From Pontederia crassipes (lineage: Eukaryota; Streptophyta; Magnoliopsida; Commelinales; Pontederiaceae): a stretch of 64,000 bases of DNA. Below are positions 1 to 11,401 of the stretch, piece by piece. The position numbers and the translations under genes are program-made. Below the pieces are notes generated by a model. It was not told the origin of the DNA, searched no databases, and saw only the letters and a program-made list of their open reading frames with translations. Where the stretch lies: assembly GCA_030549335.1 (NCBI GenBank), contig CM060194.1, forward strand, positions 71,522,077-71,586,076. The letters are read 5' to 3'. Numbering within the stretch: position 1 is the first letter of the stretch; every line of letters begins with the position of its first letter.

Positions 1-1536
1 ACGCCACCTGCGCTTCGGCACTGGCGACGGCCGATTTTGCTCGGATGGTGTCAACCCGTGAGCATGACAATTGCGCTTCGGCAGCAACTGGGATCCCATC
101 GGCTGCGGTTGCTGGGCACATCACGACCATTTGCGAGAGTGGTCAATAACATCTGCCATACACCATCATCATCGATGAGGGCCACGATCGGTGAGGGCCA
201 CAACTGCATGACCATGGCACAGGGCGACAATGACCACTCGCGCAATGACAACACTCAACGATTGATCGACGACGATGTCTGCCTCATCACACCATCATCA
301 TCCGTGAGGCCCAGTTCAATTTTTTTCTTGAATGGCCGGTTCGGTCTCCAGCGATTTGGATCATTGATGTACACATAAGGGCATTATAACGGTCCAAATT
401 CATTGATTTTAAGGTGATCTCACCTTGATTTTTCTTTATATATATAATTAATATGTAAAATTTTACAATACTTGATCCAATCCTTGTGACCCTCTCCCAT
501 TTTTTGTAAGAACTCAATCTTAACAATCTTGATTTGAATTTTCCTCTTTTAAATCTGTCAGAAAAAATATTAGTTGTTAAACTAATGATAAAAGAGATTA
601 AATCAAAGCTAAACCAGCAGTTCAAATTCTCACCACTAATATAAGATGCAATGGCAAATAAATTAGGGGGCACGATGTCCCCTCCATTAAATATATTAAT
701 CATTGTTCAAACCATAACTACTTTGCTGTCAGCTAACGGAAGCGTCCAATTTCCACGTTGAGACTTCGTTTTGCCTACCCGATTTTCATATATTATTAAA
801 CTCCTGGACCTCCATTTGCCCATTCGTAACAAATAGGACCATTTGCATGACTCAATTTGCGCCTCATTGCCATAGCACAAATGTTTAACATCCATTTGAC
901 AATTGGATCGATTAGTCATTCATTAATTTGAGATTATTGAATTAATTCTTTAACCACAAATTTAATAAATGCAACTACCAAAGTCCAAAGTGACAAACTA
1001 TAATAGAGGCTCATATGGAATCAACCACTTCTAATCATCTGAAGAAATTTCGATGCTTTTATTTCACTGAAAAAATGTTTAAATAAAAAAATAATATTCA
1101 TAGAGAAAATATTCTTTTGAGATGAAATTGTTCATTTTCCATGGCATAGGAAATAAGTTAAATGTTATTCATGTTTTAATACATTACGTGCATAGAATTT
1201 TACAAGATCAAAATATTTTTCCTTCAAATAATTACGAAACTAACGTTTCCCAAAATTCTGAAAAATGATCGATAACATTTTTAATTATCAAACTAGAAAA
1301 CACAAAAATTAAAATGAAATTTTGTATAAACACAAGCTAACATAAAATTTAGGCCCATAAGCCCAACAAGTGCCCAAAATGCTCGGAATCGTGTGACAGG
1401 AGAAGCTTATTAATGTGCAGCCCGGAGACCCGAAGAAAACGAAGAAATAAAACAAAAATAAAATAAAATAAACTAAGCAGAGCAGGAGCCGCTTCTGCTC
1501 CTTCCGATCCGATTCCAATCACGGTCTCCAGAGGAG
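1..1536. other. Intergenic, no gene recognised
   Basis: No open frame here resembles a known protein. The first 300 bases are less AT-rich than the rest and rich in short CATCATC-type runs. The remainder is AT-rich plant intergenic sequence. The last 200 bases or so would hold the promoter and 5' leader of the downstream Arf GAP gene, but I could not pick a convincing TATA box. Confidence 0.5.
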
Positions 1537-1560
1537 GTGAAGGAGAAGAAAGCTTCGGCT

Positions 1561-4500
1561 ATGGCTTCCGAGAGCTTCTCCGACAAGAACGCCGTCTTTG
1601 GGAGGCTCAAAGGCAAGTCTGACAACAAGGTGAGATCCCGGGATCCATTAGTCTTTTCGGGGATCCAGCGATCCTCGCGCAGATCTATCCGTGTTTCCTT
1701 CGGATCTGATGCAATGAGCCGTTTTTTATCTGTGGCAGATGTGTTTCGACTGCAATGCGAAGAACCCGACGTGGGCGTCGGTGACGTACGGGATCTTCCT
1801 CTGCATCGACTGCTCCGCTGTTCACCGCAGCCTCGGCGTCCACATCAGTTTCGTCAGGTACGGCTGCTCTTGTCGGCGTTTTGTTTCATCTTGATTTGGA
1901 GGACAAGTGAGACGTCCTTGGTTGCTGGTTTTGTTCCTACGATTCGCTTGGTAGTTGGTAATTGATCTGTGTGAGAGTGCCGGGGCGATGCTTCGTTGAG
2001 CCTTCGCATGCTACATCAGCGTAATGCGTTAAGCACAGTAGTGTCTTCTAGGGCATTAGGATAATCTCCAGATAGTTTTTTATATGTTGAACCTATTGCT
2101 GCTATATGCGTAATGCTCAATCAACAAATAGTTTGACATGTTTTACTCTTTAAAATGGTTACATGAGTTTAATACGTCAACCTGAAGTGTGAAAATGAGA
2201 CGGCATAATCAATTTGCATATCTTCTTTGAGATTTTGTTAGATCAAGCTCAATTGGATATGAATGTGCTATCCTCCTAGGGGACCACAAATGAGAATGGT
2301 GTGTATAGTTGTGCAAATGTAAGCCTCTGATCAAAAGTCCTAGTTGCATAAAACCTTTTCTCATCTTTTAGCGCCATGATGCAAGACTAAACTCACTCTT
2401 GAATTCCTAATAACTTTCATGTCAGTTGGGGTGGTAAGCTGCTCCTCCTTGCTTAAGCAATTATGTTTGAGTCCCTGAGACTGTTGAAAGCCTCACCTGA
2501 GTGACCTAACCAGATTAGTTGGGCCGATCTCCAACTTGGACAATGCACTTTTTAGCGACGCGCGGGTTGGGCCATCGGCACTACATCCTAGACAACGGGG
2601 GCTGGCTACCCAAAAAGAAAGCTTTCATGTCCAAAGTTTTAACTTTTTGGTAAGCTTCACCTAGGGCTAATGTTGAATACCAAAAGTCCCATTAAGTTTC
2701 TTTGCAGAATATTTCAATGAGGTAGCAATAGAAGAGTAGTTACATAAGGAACATCAGAGTAAAAGCAATGAATGCCTTAAGATGTGGGTGCTTCAAATTC
2801 TCATGCTGACAGGTCACTCTTGAGGATTGAGGTCGAAACATGTGCTTCTCTGGGGATCCTAAATTTGCTTGTCTATAAGTAGGCTATTCACTATTGACTG
2901 ATGAACCTTTTATGCACTTTCCTTGGGATCAATTCCAATGTGAATTCAAAAAAAAAAAAAAAACAACAACAACAAAACCTTATCCCACTAGGTGGGGTCG
3001 GCTACATGGATCATACGACGCTAATTCGTTGATCCATGTTCATGAGATTCGACAGGGTTTTACGCTGGCTGACGGGGCCTAACACAACCCTCCTCCTTTA
3101 TCCGGGCTTGGGACCGGCTATAAAACATAGACGGAGTTCAAATAGGCTATAATTTGGATTCTAGAACTCGTTGTTTTCATATGTCTGCTTCTTTGAGAAA
3201 GAACTGGAAGGTTCTACCACACTAACTCATTGTCTTCTTATTCTAAGGATGTGGCCTTATAAAACAGGAAATGTTATATATGCATATGATATGACTATAA
3301 GATTGAATGGCGGATGTTTCAAGACTTCTACTTAGGATGTTATTTTGTTATTATGTATCTGAGTACTTATTTAAATTATAGTTTGAATACCTGAATCCCT
3401 TTAAAAACATATTTCTCATCATCATGTAATCATTCATGTACAATTTCATTTGTTCTAGATCCACGAATTTAGACTCATGGACCCCTGAACAGCTCAAGAT
3501 GATGGCTTTTGGAGGCAATAACCGTGCACAGGTTTTTTTTAAGCAGCACGGTTGGACAGATGGTGGTAAAATTGAAGCAAAATATACATCCAGAGCTGCT
3601 GATTTGTATCGGCAGATGCTGTCTAAAGAAGTTGCTAAATCATCTTCAGAAGATAGTAGTCATCCTTCTTCACTGATTGCAGCTCCTCAGTCACCCCAAG
3701 CTCTAAATGGGCTTCCTGAACTTAAGTTGACAGATACCACCAAGGAAATTTTGAAGGAACCTGAAATAACTCGTTCTCCTAAAGCTCCAATTCATTCTAC
3801 AGTTGTAAGTTCTGTGAAGAAACCCATTGGAGCTAAAAAAACTGGTGGAAAATCTGGCGGACTTGGTGTCCGAAAGCTCACAACCAAGGCAAGTTTGTGT
3901 CTTAAATCATATACAAATAACTGCAAACTTAATGCCCACTAAGTTAATTTAACAAGCATACTTCTCATTTTGATATACAGTTGTTAGCAGTACCTCTAGT
4001 GGTTTTTAATATATTTACATCATATCGTGTAGCTTATTTTCTTCATGTGCTTATGGTAGTGTCAATAGGATGATTGATTGTTAATTGATGCACGATGATC
4101 ATAATAAAATATCTTAATTATTCTGTATGATGTTTCACTATACTAATTCTTTCTTTTGTCAACATATATTTTTTCTCTTACTTGATATTATTAAGATATT
4201 GTTTGCCACCTATGTTAACATTTGTAATAGATTTTAAGCAAATGCCACCTTGTAACTTTGACAAACACTTATTGCAGCCTAATGAAAGTCTCTATGACCA
4301 AAAGCCTGAAGAACCAGCACCAGTTACATCTGTAACAAGCAATAACGTGTCGCCTGGTCCATCATTTCCCTCTCGATTTGAATATGTAGAGAATGTACCA
4401 TCAACTGAAAGTGGCGTAGGAGGTACTCAAGTGATCAATCACGTTGCACCTCCAAAATCCTCAAGCTTCTTTGCAGACTTTGGAATGGATGGCGGGTTTC

Positions 4501-5653
4501 AGAAAAAATCAAGCTCAACTTCAACAAAGGTGCAGGTAAGACCATTTTAAAGCATTTTCATCAATAACTTCATATGAGATTTGTCTAATTTGATATGATA
4601 GTATCTGCCTTCTGTCGTAACAGAAAAGAACACTGATTAATGTCATTTTATATTCACCTTTTATTACATTCCTCTATAAAATCTCTTATTCAATTGGTTT
4701 AATAGTTTTTAAATCAATATTGCCTGGAAACTGAATACCTTTGCTTTTTGTTATATATATCATTTATGTAGTCAACAGCATTCTTTTTTCTTGCCAATTC
4801 AAATATTGTGACAGATGATTTTTATGAAAATCACTCGTGTTATTTGATGCTCTTCAGGCACAGGAAAGCAATGAAGCAAGGCAGAAATTCTCAAATGCAA
4901 AATCCATTTCGTCAGCGCAATTCTTTGGCGATCAAAGCAGAGATAGTGAACGTGAGGCTCAAGTATCCTTACAGAAATTCACGGTATGTGCACATGCTGC
5001 TGTAAACAATTTCTTATTTAATATATAGATAAAAGATTGTAAACTTTTGCTTCATGAAAACTTCCTGAAGTGGAGTCTTTCTGGAGTTCATAAGCTTCAT
5101 GAGAACTTCTCTGATTTTGTGATTGTTTGTATTGTTTTATTTATTTCATCATTTCTACAACATGGCTCATCTGGTAAGTACAATGATGATTTATCATCAA
5201 AAGGTCCTTACTCCCAACACAATTGGATTCTGCTTCTGTAGGGGAAGTCATCAATTTCAAGTGCAGATCTCTTTGGTCATGATGCAGATGAACCTGTACT
5301 TGATCTGGCTGCTGCAGAATTCATCAACAAGATCTCTTTCCAGGTACTTTCCTTGTGAAAATTTTGGTACATATTTTTGTTATTGCTAATTACATCCATC
5401 GTCACTATTCACTAGGCACAGCTGATACTGATAAGCAAGTGTTCTGTATTCTTTATGTACTTTTATGTGTTCACACTCAGACTTCTAGAGGTTTTCATAA
5501 CCTTCCTTTGAGTTATTAACTTGTTTAAGTACGTCGCTTTCACAGGCATCACAAGATCTATCTTCCCTTAAGAACATGGCAGGGGAGACTGGGAAGAAGT
5601 TAACATCTTTGGCATCAAGTTTTATCAATGATCTTCAGGATAGAATCCTTTGA
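1561..5653 (+). CDS. AGD8/AGD9: ADP-ribosylation factor GTPase-activating protein (ARFGAP2/3 type, plant AGD8/9/10 class)
   Basis: Predicted 403-residue protein from seven exons: 1561-1629, 1739-1857, 3459-3888, 4278-4535, 4858-4983, 5242-5343, 5546-5653. All join in frame. It stimulates GTP hydrolysis on Arf GTPases during COPI vesicle traffic at the Golgi (known for the family). Seen directly: the ArfGAP zinc finger C25-x2-C28-x16-C45-x2-C48 followed by the x4-Arg finger at R53, then the conserved block with [15 protein letters not shown]. The C-terminal half is Ser/Lys-rich and low in complexity, with [18 protein letters not shown] and ISSADLFG segments that match the ArfGAP2/3 coat-binding repeats. 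Arabidopsis relatives are of similar length (recalled, about 400 residues). The start is the ATG at 1561 in a GCT-ATG-GC context; an in-frame GTG further upstream is only open-frame extension. Intron 2 is 1.6 kb and carries a short retroelement. Intron 3 starts with GC instead of GT. Confidence 0.95.
2962..3139 (-). mobile_element. Short RTE-derived retroelement (copy A) in Arf GAP intron 2
   Basis: On the minus strand it begins near a CTCCGTCTATG block, contains the AAGCCCGGATAAAGGAGGAG core, and ends in GGCTTTGTTG-like sequence plus TTG repeats (read on the plus strand as AAC repeats after an A-run). It shares both ends with the copies at 47285 and 53683. A short possible target duplication TTCAAA lies on both sides (about 2943-2948 and 3136-3141). 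It lies antisense to the host gene. Confidence 0.8.
3889..4277 (+). other. GC-AG intron of the Arf GAP gene
   Basis: The exon ends ...ACC AAG (Leu-Thr-Thr-Lys) and is followed by GCAAGT. The next exon starts after TTGCAG with CCT AAT GAA (Pro-Asn-Glu). Joining at GC-AG keeps phase 0 and restores the protein order expected for the family, where LTTK is followed by a Pro-rich KPEE segment. AAG|GCAAGT is the standard context of the rare GC-AG class. No GT donor nearby preserves the frame and the expected protein. Confidence 0.85.
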
Positions 5654-8286
5654 GCTCTTGCTTTGTACATTCATTTTGATTTCCGTGGATGCTACTTATT
5701 ATTAGTCTAAACATGGAAGTTTCTGCGGCACAGGCATTAGTTTATATCATATTCCTGTATCTATGTTTAGAGATGTGCTCTTCGTTTCTAAGGGGCTGTG
5801 CATTGTATACTTGTTGTCGGTACTCTAGGCACGGAAGCATCACAAAGCGTGAATTCTTTGTATCATTATCGGAATTCTATGATTGACAATTGGTCTCTTG
5901 TATTTATAGACATAAGAAAAATCCACATTCTTTGTACGGGCTTTTTGTTGCTTCGGTTTTGTAATGGGTTTCATGTATGATCATGTTTACTGCCTGTTGT
6001 TCATTGCGTACATCCGAATTAAGCTCTTGCGCCAGCCGATGCAATCAAACATCATGAGAATAATGGTCAAATGTAATAATTGTTACTTTATTCTCTATCG
6101 GCATTTTGAGAATCGGAAAAGTAGGGTTATTTAGTTCCTAATGATATCAAGAATAACAGAGAAGTTTTTAAGCAATTTACAATTGAAAAGCTCAAAGCTT
6201 TGAGCACTGTCCCTTACTGGATGTTTAGAACCTATGCTTCTATTGTTTTCTATTCATTTCTTGTGCACTAACGCCCCCTCATAAGTCATAACCACAACAG
6301 GCACTGGACGCCTCTTCCGGTGGCGGCCGTCACCTCAATGTTGTACCTCATTGAAACTGTGTTCCATGCTTTTGGTTTCCAGTGTCATCCCAAATCATAC
6401 GTCTGAATACAACAAAAAGTAATAAATTTCGAACTTAATTGAGTTCTTAAGCCAAAATAATATACTTATCACTTTAACCTCCATTCCCCTGTTAGAGTGC
6501 GGCATGTTTAGTAGGATCTCATTTCTTCTGAGCTACATAACTTTTATTACTCTTCATATTATTAAAATAGATGACCGGGAACTATATATGCCCGTTATAT
6601 TTTCCCTTCGTGTTGCAGCTAATTAGCTTGTTTTTTTTTCTTCCTGCGATCTTGCATAATTCTACTTGCCAAATTGAATCATGCATTCTGGTTAATATAT
6701 TGCAGCAAATTTCTTTAAGCCACCAGATCTACCACGTCATATCATTTGACGCATTTTCGAGACATTTGCATGACGCGAGTAACTGAGCACTGCATCCACG
6801 CTTTGTCTTAAATATTATTCTTGGCGATTGATTAATTAATAATAAAACATGTGTATTATAAGAGACTATATTTGCTATATGCTTAGTGCTTACACTTTCA
6901 AAAAAAAATCCATCGAACAAATTAAAAAGCGAGATGAAAGGTTGTGATTTGTGAATGTGTGACTATTGTCATTTACGATATATTTATGTGTTAAAACTGC
7001 GGATCAGTAAATATTTTAAAACAATATATATAGTGATGTGATGTCGAGCGCTATATTTTATCGTTCGATGTGACTTTTAAAAAACAGACGATTCTTTGAT
7101 ATAATTGTTATTTTTCATGAAAGCACGGAACTGAAATTTTAGCACCAACTTTTCTACGATTAATATAATGTTTAAGATAATATAATACCGAAAACATATT
7201 GGGTGAAATTTTTCAAGGCCACAAGCTGGATGGCACCAATACATTACGGCAACAGGGACCACAAATGAATCAGCTCTGATTCAGCCATGATACTCGGCCA
7301 GGTCCACTGCCTGCAAATGAACCCGATTCCATGTATTTAATAATCTGTTGATTAACTTAATTTGTATTCTCGTCGTCATCATATATATGTTAATATTATA
7401 AGAGTTGCTTATCGTACTTGATCTCCATTTTTTTTTGTGGATCAAATGTTTGTGCTGTTTAAACGTCATACCGTAGCTTCTTTTTTTTGTCAAAGAATCG
7501 AACAGTTTGTTCTCCTCTTAAATCATAACTTCAGTTCAGTACCGTATGGCTCGACAAGTCGGATCGATCGAATCGATATCCGAACACTTCAAACATATAA
7601 AAATAATTTTAAAAATATTATTTATTTATGTCTTTACTTGAAATTTATATTTCAACATTATTCTTTATCATATATATAATATTTTATCAATATTTTTATT
7701 TTTTATAATTACCTCACGAGATTTTTTTATTTAGAAAATATTCAATTGATCGTTCAATTAATGCTTGCTTTATTATATTATTTGATCTGAATATTTTATT
7801 ATATTATATTTTACATTTTTTTCTAAATAAAATATTACATATTAATAATATTACAATATTCATCTTAACTTATTTTTTATTAATTTATACTATTTAATCA
7901 TTCGATTCGACCTAATCCGTTACACAATCCCATCTAACCCAGCCCGTTACAAGATTGCTTCGGTTGGAATTTGTGTATGTCAAAAACAAATTAGAAGGGA
8001 CTGCGCATGCAGCGGTCGGACGATGGGTGTGTAGCGCTGTAAAAAGTTACAGTGCTGCGTACCACTCTTCCCCAAAACATTATCCGTAAATATCACCTAT
8101 TATAAATAAAACTCGCCGATTGTCACCTAAAATCGTACCAGACATTCAAGAAAAAATTTCTTAGAAGATTTGACATCAAATTCGGCTTTTAGGATGTGAT
8201 GCCGTGTTACACATCTTTTAACGTAGATAGCTTTTGAAGTTATTACTTACATGTATTAGATTCATCAACCTCTCGACTTGTTAATA
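5654..8286. other. 3' flank and AT-rich intergenic DNA
   Basis: The first few hundred bases are the likely 3' untranslated region of the Arf GAP gene. The rest is very AT-rich with no convincing coding frame. I see no RNA gene or bounded element. Confidence 0.45.
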
Positions 8287-8975
8287 GAAGTGAAGGGCAA
8301 TGAGGAGAAGACAATGGAAGAAAATTGGAGATCCGGGCGCCTCGGGTTATATAATTAAGGAGAAAGAAAGTGAAAAGATAATATTATTTTAATTAAGTTA
8401 TATGTTATATGTATCTATTTATTTTAACAAGTTGGCACTTGCATATTATGATCCATTTTATTTATTCTTAAATTAAAAATCTTATTATTTATGTGTTATT
8501 TTTTTACCCAGTATCTCTATTTGAATAATTCGAAATTGAGGTGAAAAAGTGGAACGATATTTCTCCAGTAAAAATGATAGCTACTGAGATCGAATTCAAA
8601 GTTATTATCACCTTATGCTAACTAATTGTGCCAACCAACTTGATTATTATTAATGTGTTATTATTTTAACATATGCGGTGAAAAAGAGAAGATCGTCATG
8701 CTGCCATTTTACTCGATTAATTTTGCTCCATAAGTTTATCGTTTTTAGTAAATTTTGTGTGCTACAATTTCAACATTTGCGGTGAAAGGTGAAAAGACAA
8801 TGGAAGAAAAATGGTTGATATGGGTCCCTTGGGTGGTATAATTAACTAATATCTACGTTATTATTTGTTTTACGATCCATTTTTAACTAATCACTTGTTG
8901 TTTTAACACATGTGGTGAAAAGCGAAGATTGCTACCATGCTAACATTTTACTCGATGATAAATTTCGTATTACTA
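8287..8975. repeat. Diverged reiterated block
   Basis: Phrases recur in the same order: an AGACAATGGAAGAAAA block at about 8309 and again near 8797, each followed by a diverged GG(G/T)...TATAATTAA string; and a TGCGGTGAAAA/TGTGGTGAAAA block followed by ATTTTACTCGAT at about 8675 and 8910. This looks like an old, imperfect duplication in intergenic DNA. Boundaries are approximate. Confidence 0.45.
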
Positions 8976-9316
8976 AATTGGAGGCTTTTTTGTAGCATCG
9001 ATGAGAGCAAAATGTTCCAAAGTGCAAGCCCGAATCCAAAAGCAATAAACAACTATTTTCGATTGAATCACTCCTTGACTGATTCAAGATGTGCAAAGCA
9101 ATCTGCATATCTTTGTTCGCTTCCCCCAAATTTCTTAAGAGGAAATAAAACACATCCCATCGATCACTGGAAGTGATTGGTTTTGGCTTTATTGGGAGTT
9201 CCTCGCACTGGCGCAGCAAAGCAAAACTTGCTGCACAAAATGCGTCGTTCATCGATATATTGATGATGAATTATTTTTAGGAACAAAACCTTTCAGATTC
9301 AGATTCAGATTCAGAT

Positions 9317-9895
9317 TTAATTTTGGGAGGCGACAAAGATGCGAATCTGGTCGAGGAACGTGATGTCCTGCGGCCGGTCCTTGCGCTTGACGTACCCTCT
9401 CGCCTCCTTCTCCGAGTACGTCGTGTAGCCCTTCTCCCCGTTCCGCTTCCACAGCTCCCCGGCGTAGCTCCGGTGCGCGTAGTACGCCTCCGCCTCCACC
9501 AGCACGGTCTCCTCCTCCTCCTCCTCGACATCCTCTCCGTCGCCGCCGGCGGTGCGCTCCAGGAGCTCGATGGTTATGGGGCGGCGCTCGTAGTGGCCGC
9601 GCCGGGTGCCCTCAAGCTCGTCCATGCGGTCCAGAGCCCGCGGGGAGACCGCGTAGAGCTCCCCCGCGACGCGATGGCCAGCGCCGGGGAGGTGGAGGAG
9701 GAAGGGCACGCGGTAGGGCCCGCAGACGAGGGGGAGGCGGGCCGCCGTGCGGGCGGGGCCGACGAAGGCCACGTCGCCCGAGCGGATCAGCTCCTGGACG
9801 AGGATGTGGTTGGAGAAGCCCCGCTTCAGCGTCCCGTACGTGAACACCAGCGTCCAGCCGTCGCCCAGCCCCGCCGAGAGGTCCTCCGCTCCCAT
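9317..9895 (-). CDS. AIG2-like / gamma-glutamylaminecyclotransferase-fold protein
   Basis: Single-exon gene of 192 residues. The family folds into the gamma-glutamylcyclotransferase (BtrG-like) barrel and releases 5-oxoproline from gamma-glutamyl amines or peptides; plant members include AIG2-like proteins. Seen directly: the substrate-loop motif YGTLKRG at residues 20-26, the GELYAV strand at 78-83, and the DELEG segment at 92-96, whose E95 sits where the family has its catalytic Glu. An acidic run ([10 protein letters not shown]) near residues 138-147 is a low-complexity insertion. The C-terminal half keeps the [12 protein letters not shown] strand. The gene is much more GC-rich than its surroundings, which is typical of intronless monocot genes. 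The ATG at 9895 is the first in frame and directly precedes the conserved domain. The exact substrate is inferred only at family level. Confidence 0.9.
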   Translation of the reverse strand: MGAEDLSAGLGDGWTLVFTYGTLKRGFSNHILVQELIRSGDVAFVGPARTAARLPLVCGPYRVPFLLHLPGAGHRVAGELYAVSPRALDRMDELEGTRRGHYERRPITIELLERTAGGDGEDVEEEEEETVLVEAEAYYAHRSYAGELWKRNGEKGYTTYSEKEARGYVKRKDRPQDITFLDQIRIFVASQN

Positions 9896-11134
9896 CTTCT
9901 TCGTATCACGGCTACGTGCTCGGGGAAATGCCTCTGTGAGCGCGGGGTGCCTCCTTTCTCCCCGTCTGATGTTTCGGGAGGGGGAGGGGGAAGGAGAAGT
10001 TGGAACTCGGAAGGGGTCTGATGATTGGGTGGTGCCTGACGGGGGTGCGTTTTATAGAACGCCAACATGTGGAAGAAAAAAAAAAAGGGAAGTAACTTTT
10101 TCTATTACATAGATAAAAATGAAAAAAAATATATTTATTTTCTTTTGTTAAGAAATAATAAGCAGTGAATTATTGTACAACAACTGTAAAGTGTAAACCT
10201 TAAAATTGGGGGAGGCATGGAAGATTATAAAATGTGTTCTTGACTTTCATATATAATTAAGTCACACAAATATTGAAATAGTGAAATAATATGGTCCTGA
10301 TGTTAACACTTCAGACTACTATAATACTAGATGTCGAGAATGCATTAAAAATATAAAATTTTACATCTCTGGAGTTTTTTGACATAGTTGGTTAACTTAT
10401 ATTATTCAAGACAATCTTTTTATGAGATTGGAATATGAGTAACGATTACTTGATTCTTCGTCGATGTCTTATATTATATCTGTTTTATCCCATAACAAAC
10501 TCACTGGTGCTCCATCATGCAACACGGGAAAATTATAGTCTGCAAGGCGTTCTTTTACAAAAACAAAATAAAAAACTCGGCGTCATACTGAGAGCATCCG
10601 AACAGGAATTTGCAACCCGAGATGGATAAGATTGGGTTTTGATTTTAGGGTCAAAAGATGCGTGGTGATAAGTTATTCCGGATGCCCTTCCATCCATCGT
10701 GAGTGACACCGGAACATCTTACAAGAACATGTGCAGATAAGCTGTCCCCTTCCCTTTCCTCCCCAAACGCCTTTATCCCCTTGCATCGATTCCCTCCCTC
10801 CATTCTCGTGATGTATACAATAGAGGGTAAGAGCAGAGGGGACTTCGTCTGATCAGGAAAGTTGCAAATTTTTGCATCAAATTCTTAGACTCGAGTGCTA
10901 TTCATAAAGGTCCATTCGTTCTTGGCTTTTTTTTTCCTTCCTAATTAATAACTTGATTGAAGATGTCGAATGTTATCCTCAGACTTGGATGAGTCATAAC
11001 AAGATCAAAGATCCAGAGTTGTAATTTAGTGTGCAGAGCTCGATGCCTGGACACTTGTTGGAAGACCAACTAATGAAAGAGAAGAGTGCTACTGCTGCAA
11101 GATAAAGCATTCGGGTGCAGTGTCCGTTTCGTGT
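9896..11134. other. Promoter side of the AIG2-like gene and intergenic DNA
   Basis: 9896-10060 is rich in C and T on the minus strand and is the likely 5' leader of the AIG2-like gene. Beyond this is AT-rich DNA without a recognisable gene. Confidence 0.4.
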
Positions 11135-11254
11135 TCAGTGGTGCTCCTGCCCTCGGCGGTGGCCTCTCGGAACAGAATTTGGAATGTAGCAGCACGCATG
11201 CTGCTGCCGTGCCAAACTTTGCCCCCACAAAGTAGTTCTCGATGAGGATGCCAT
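11135..11254 (-). CDS. Candidate 39-residue small ORF, function unknown
   Basis: On the minus strand a CT-rich leader (CTCTCTCTCTCCTCTCTCC) runs directly into ATGGC, a good plant start context. A 39-codon frame follows, starting MASSSRTTLWG and ending RGHRRGQEHH. The frame has two adjacent Cys and a basic tail, and I do not recognise a peptide-hormone family in it. The same frame is open upstream, and nothing shows that it is translated. The CT-rich leader could equally be just a microsatellite. Low confidence. Confidence 0.2.
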   Translation of the reverse strand: MASSSRTTLWGQSLARQQHACCYIPNSVPRGHRRGQEHH

Positions 11255-11401
11255 GGAGAGAGGAGAGAGAGAGAGTGACGGAGAGAGGGTACGTACGGAA
11301 AGAGAAAGATAGAGACGAGTGGAAGTAGATTGCTGTTTAGTACGGCCTCGTCTTGTCCATAAATTGGCGTGACTTTGGGAGTCCTGCGCTTGGACTGACA
11401 C

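Noticed and set aside
1..378. 113-codon frame at the window start
   Set aside because: No similarity to known proteins and equally open on the other strand.
2894..3082. Short frame reading [15 protein letters not shown], recurring at 49372, 49403 and 53678
   Set aside because: It is a translation of the RTE-derived repeat tail, not a gene.
9323..10021. Long plus-strand frame of 232 codons opposite the AIG2-like gene
   Set aside because: Antisense shadow of a GC-rich coding exon; no recognisable domain, while the minus strand has clear family motifs.
11160..11280. MicroRNA precursor (region with GCAGCACGCATGCTGC palindrome and GA-rich arm)
   Set aside because: The palindrome is too short and I recognise no mature plant microRNA sequence.
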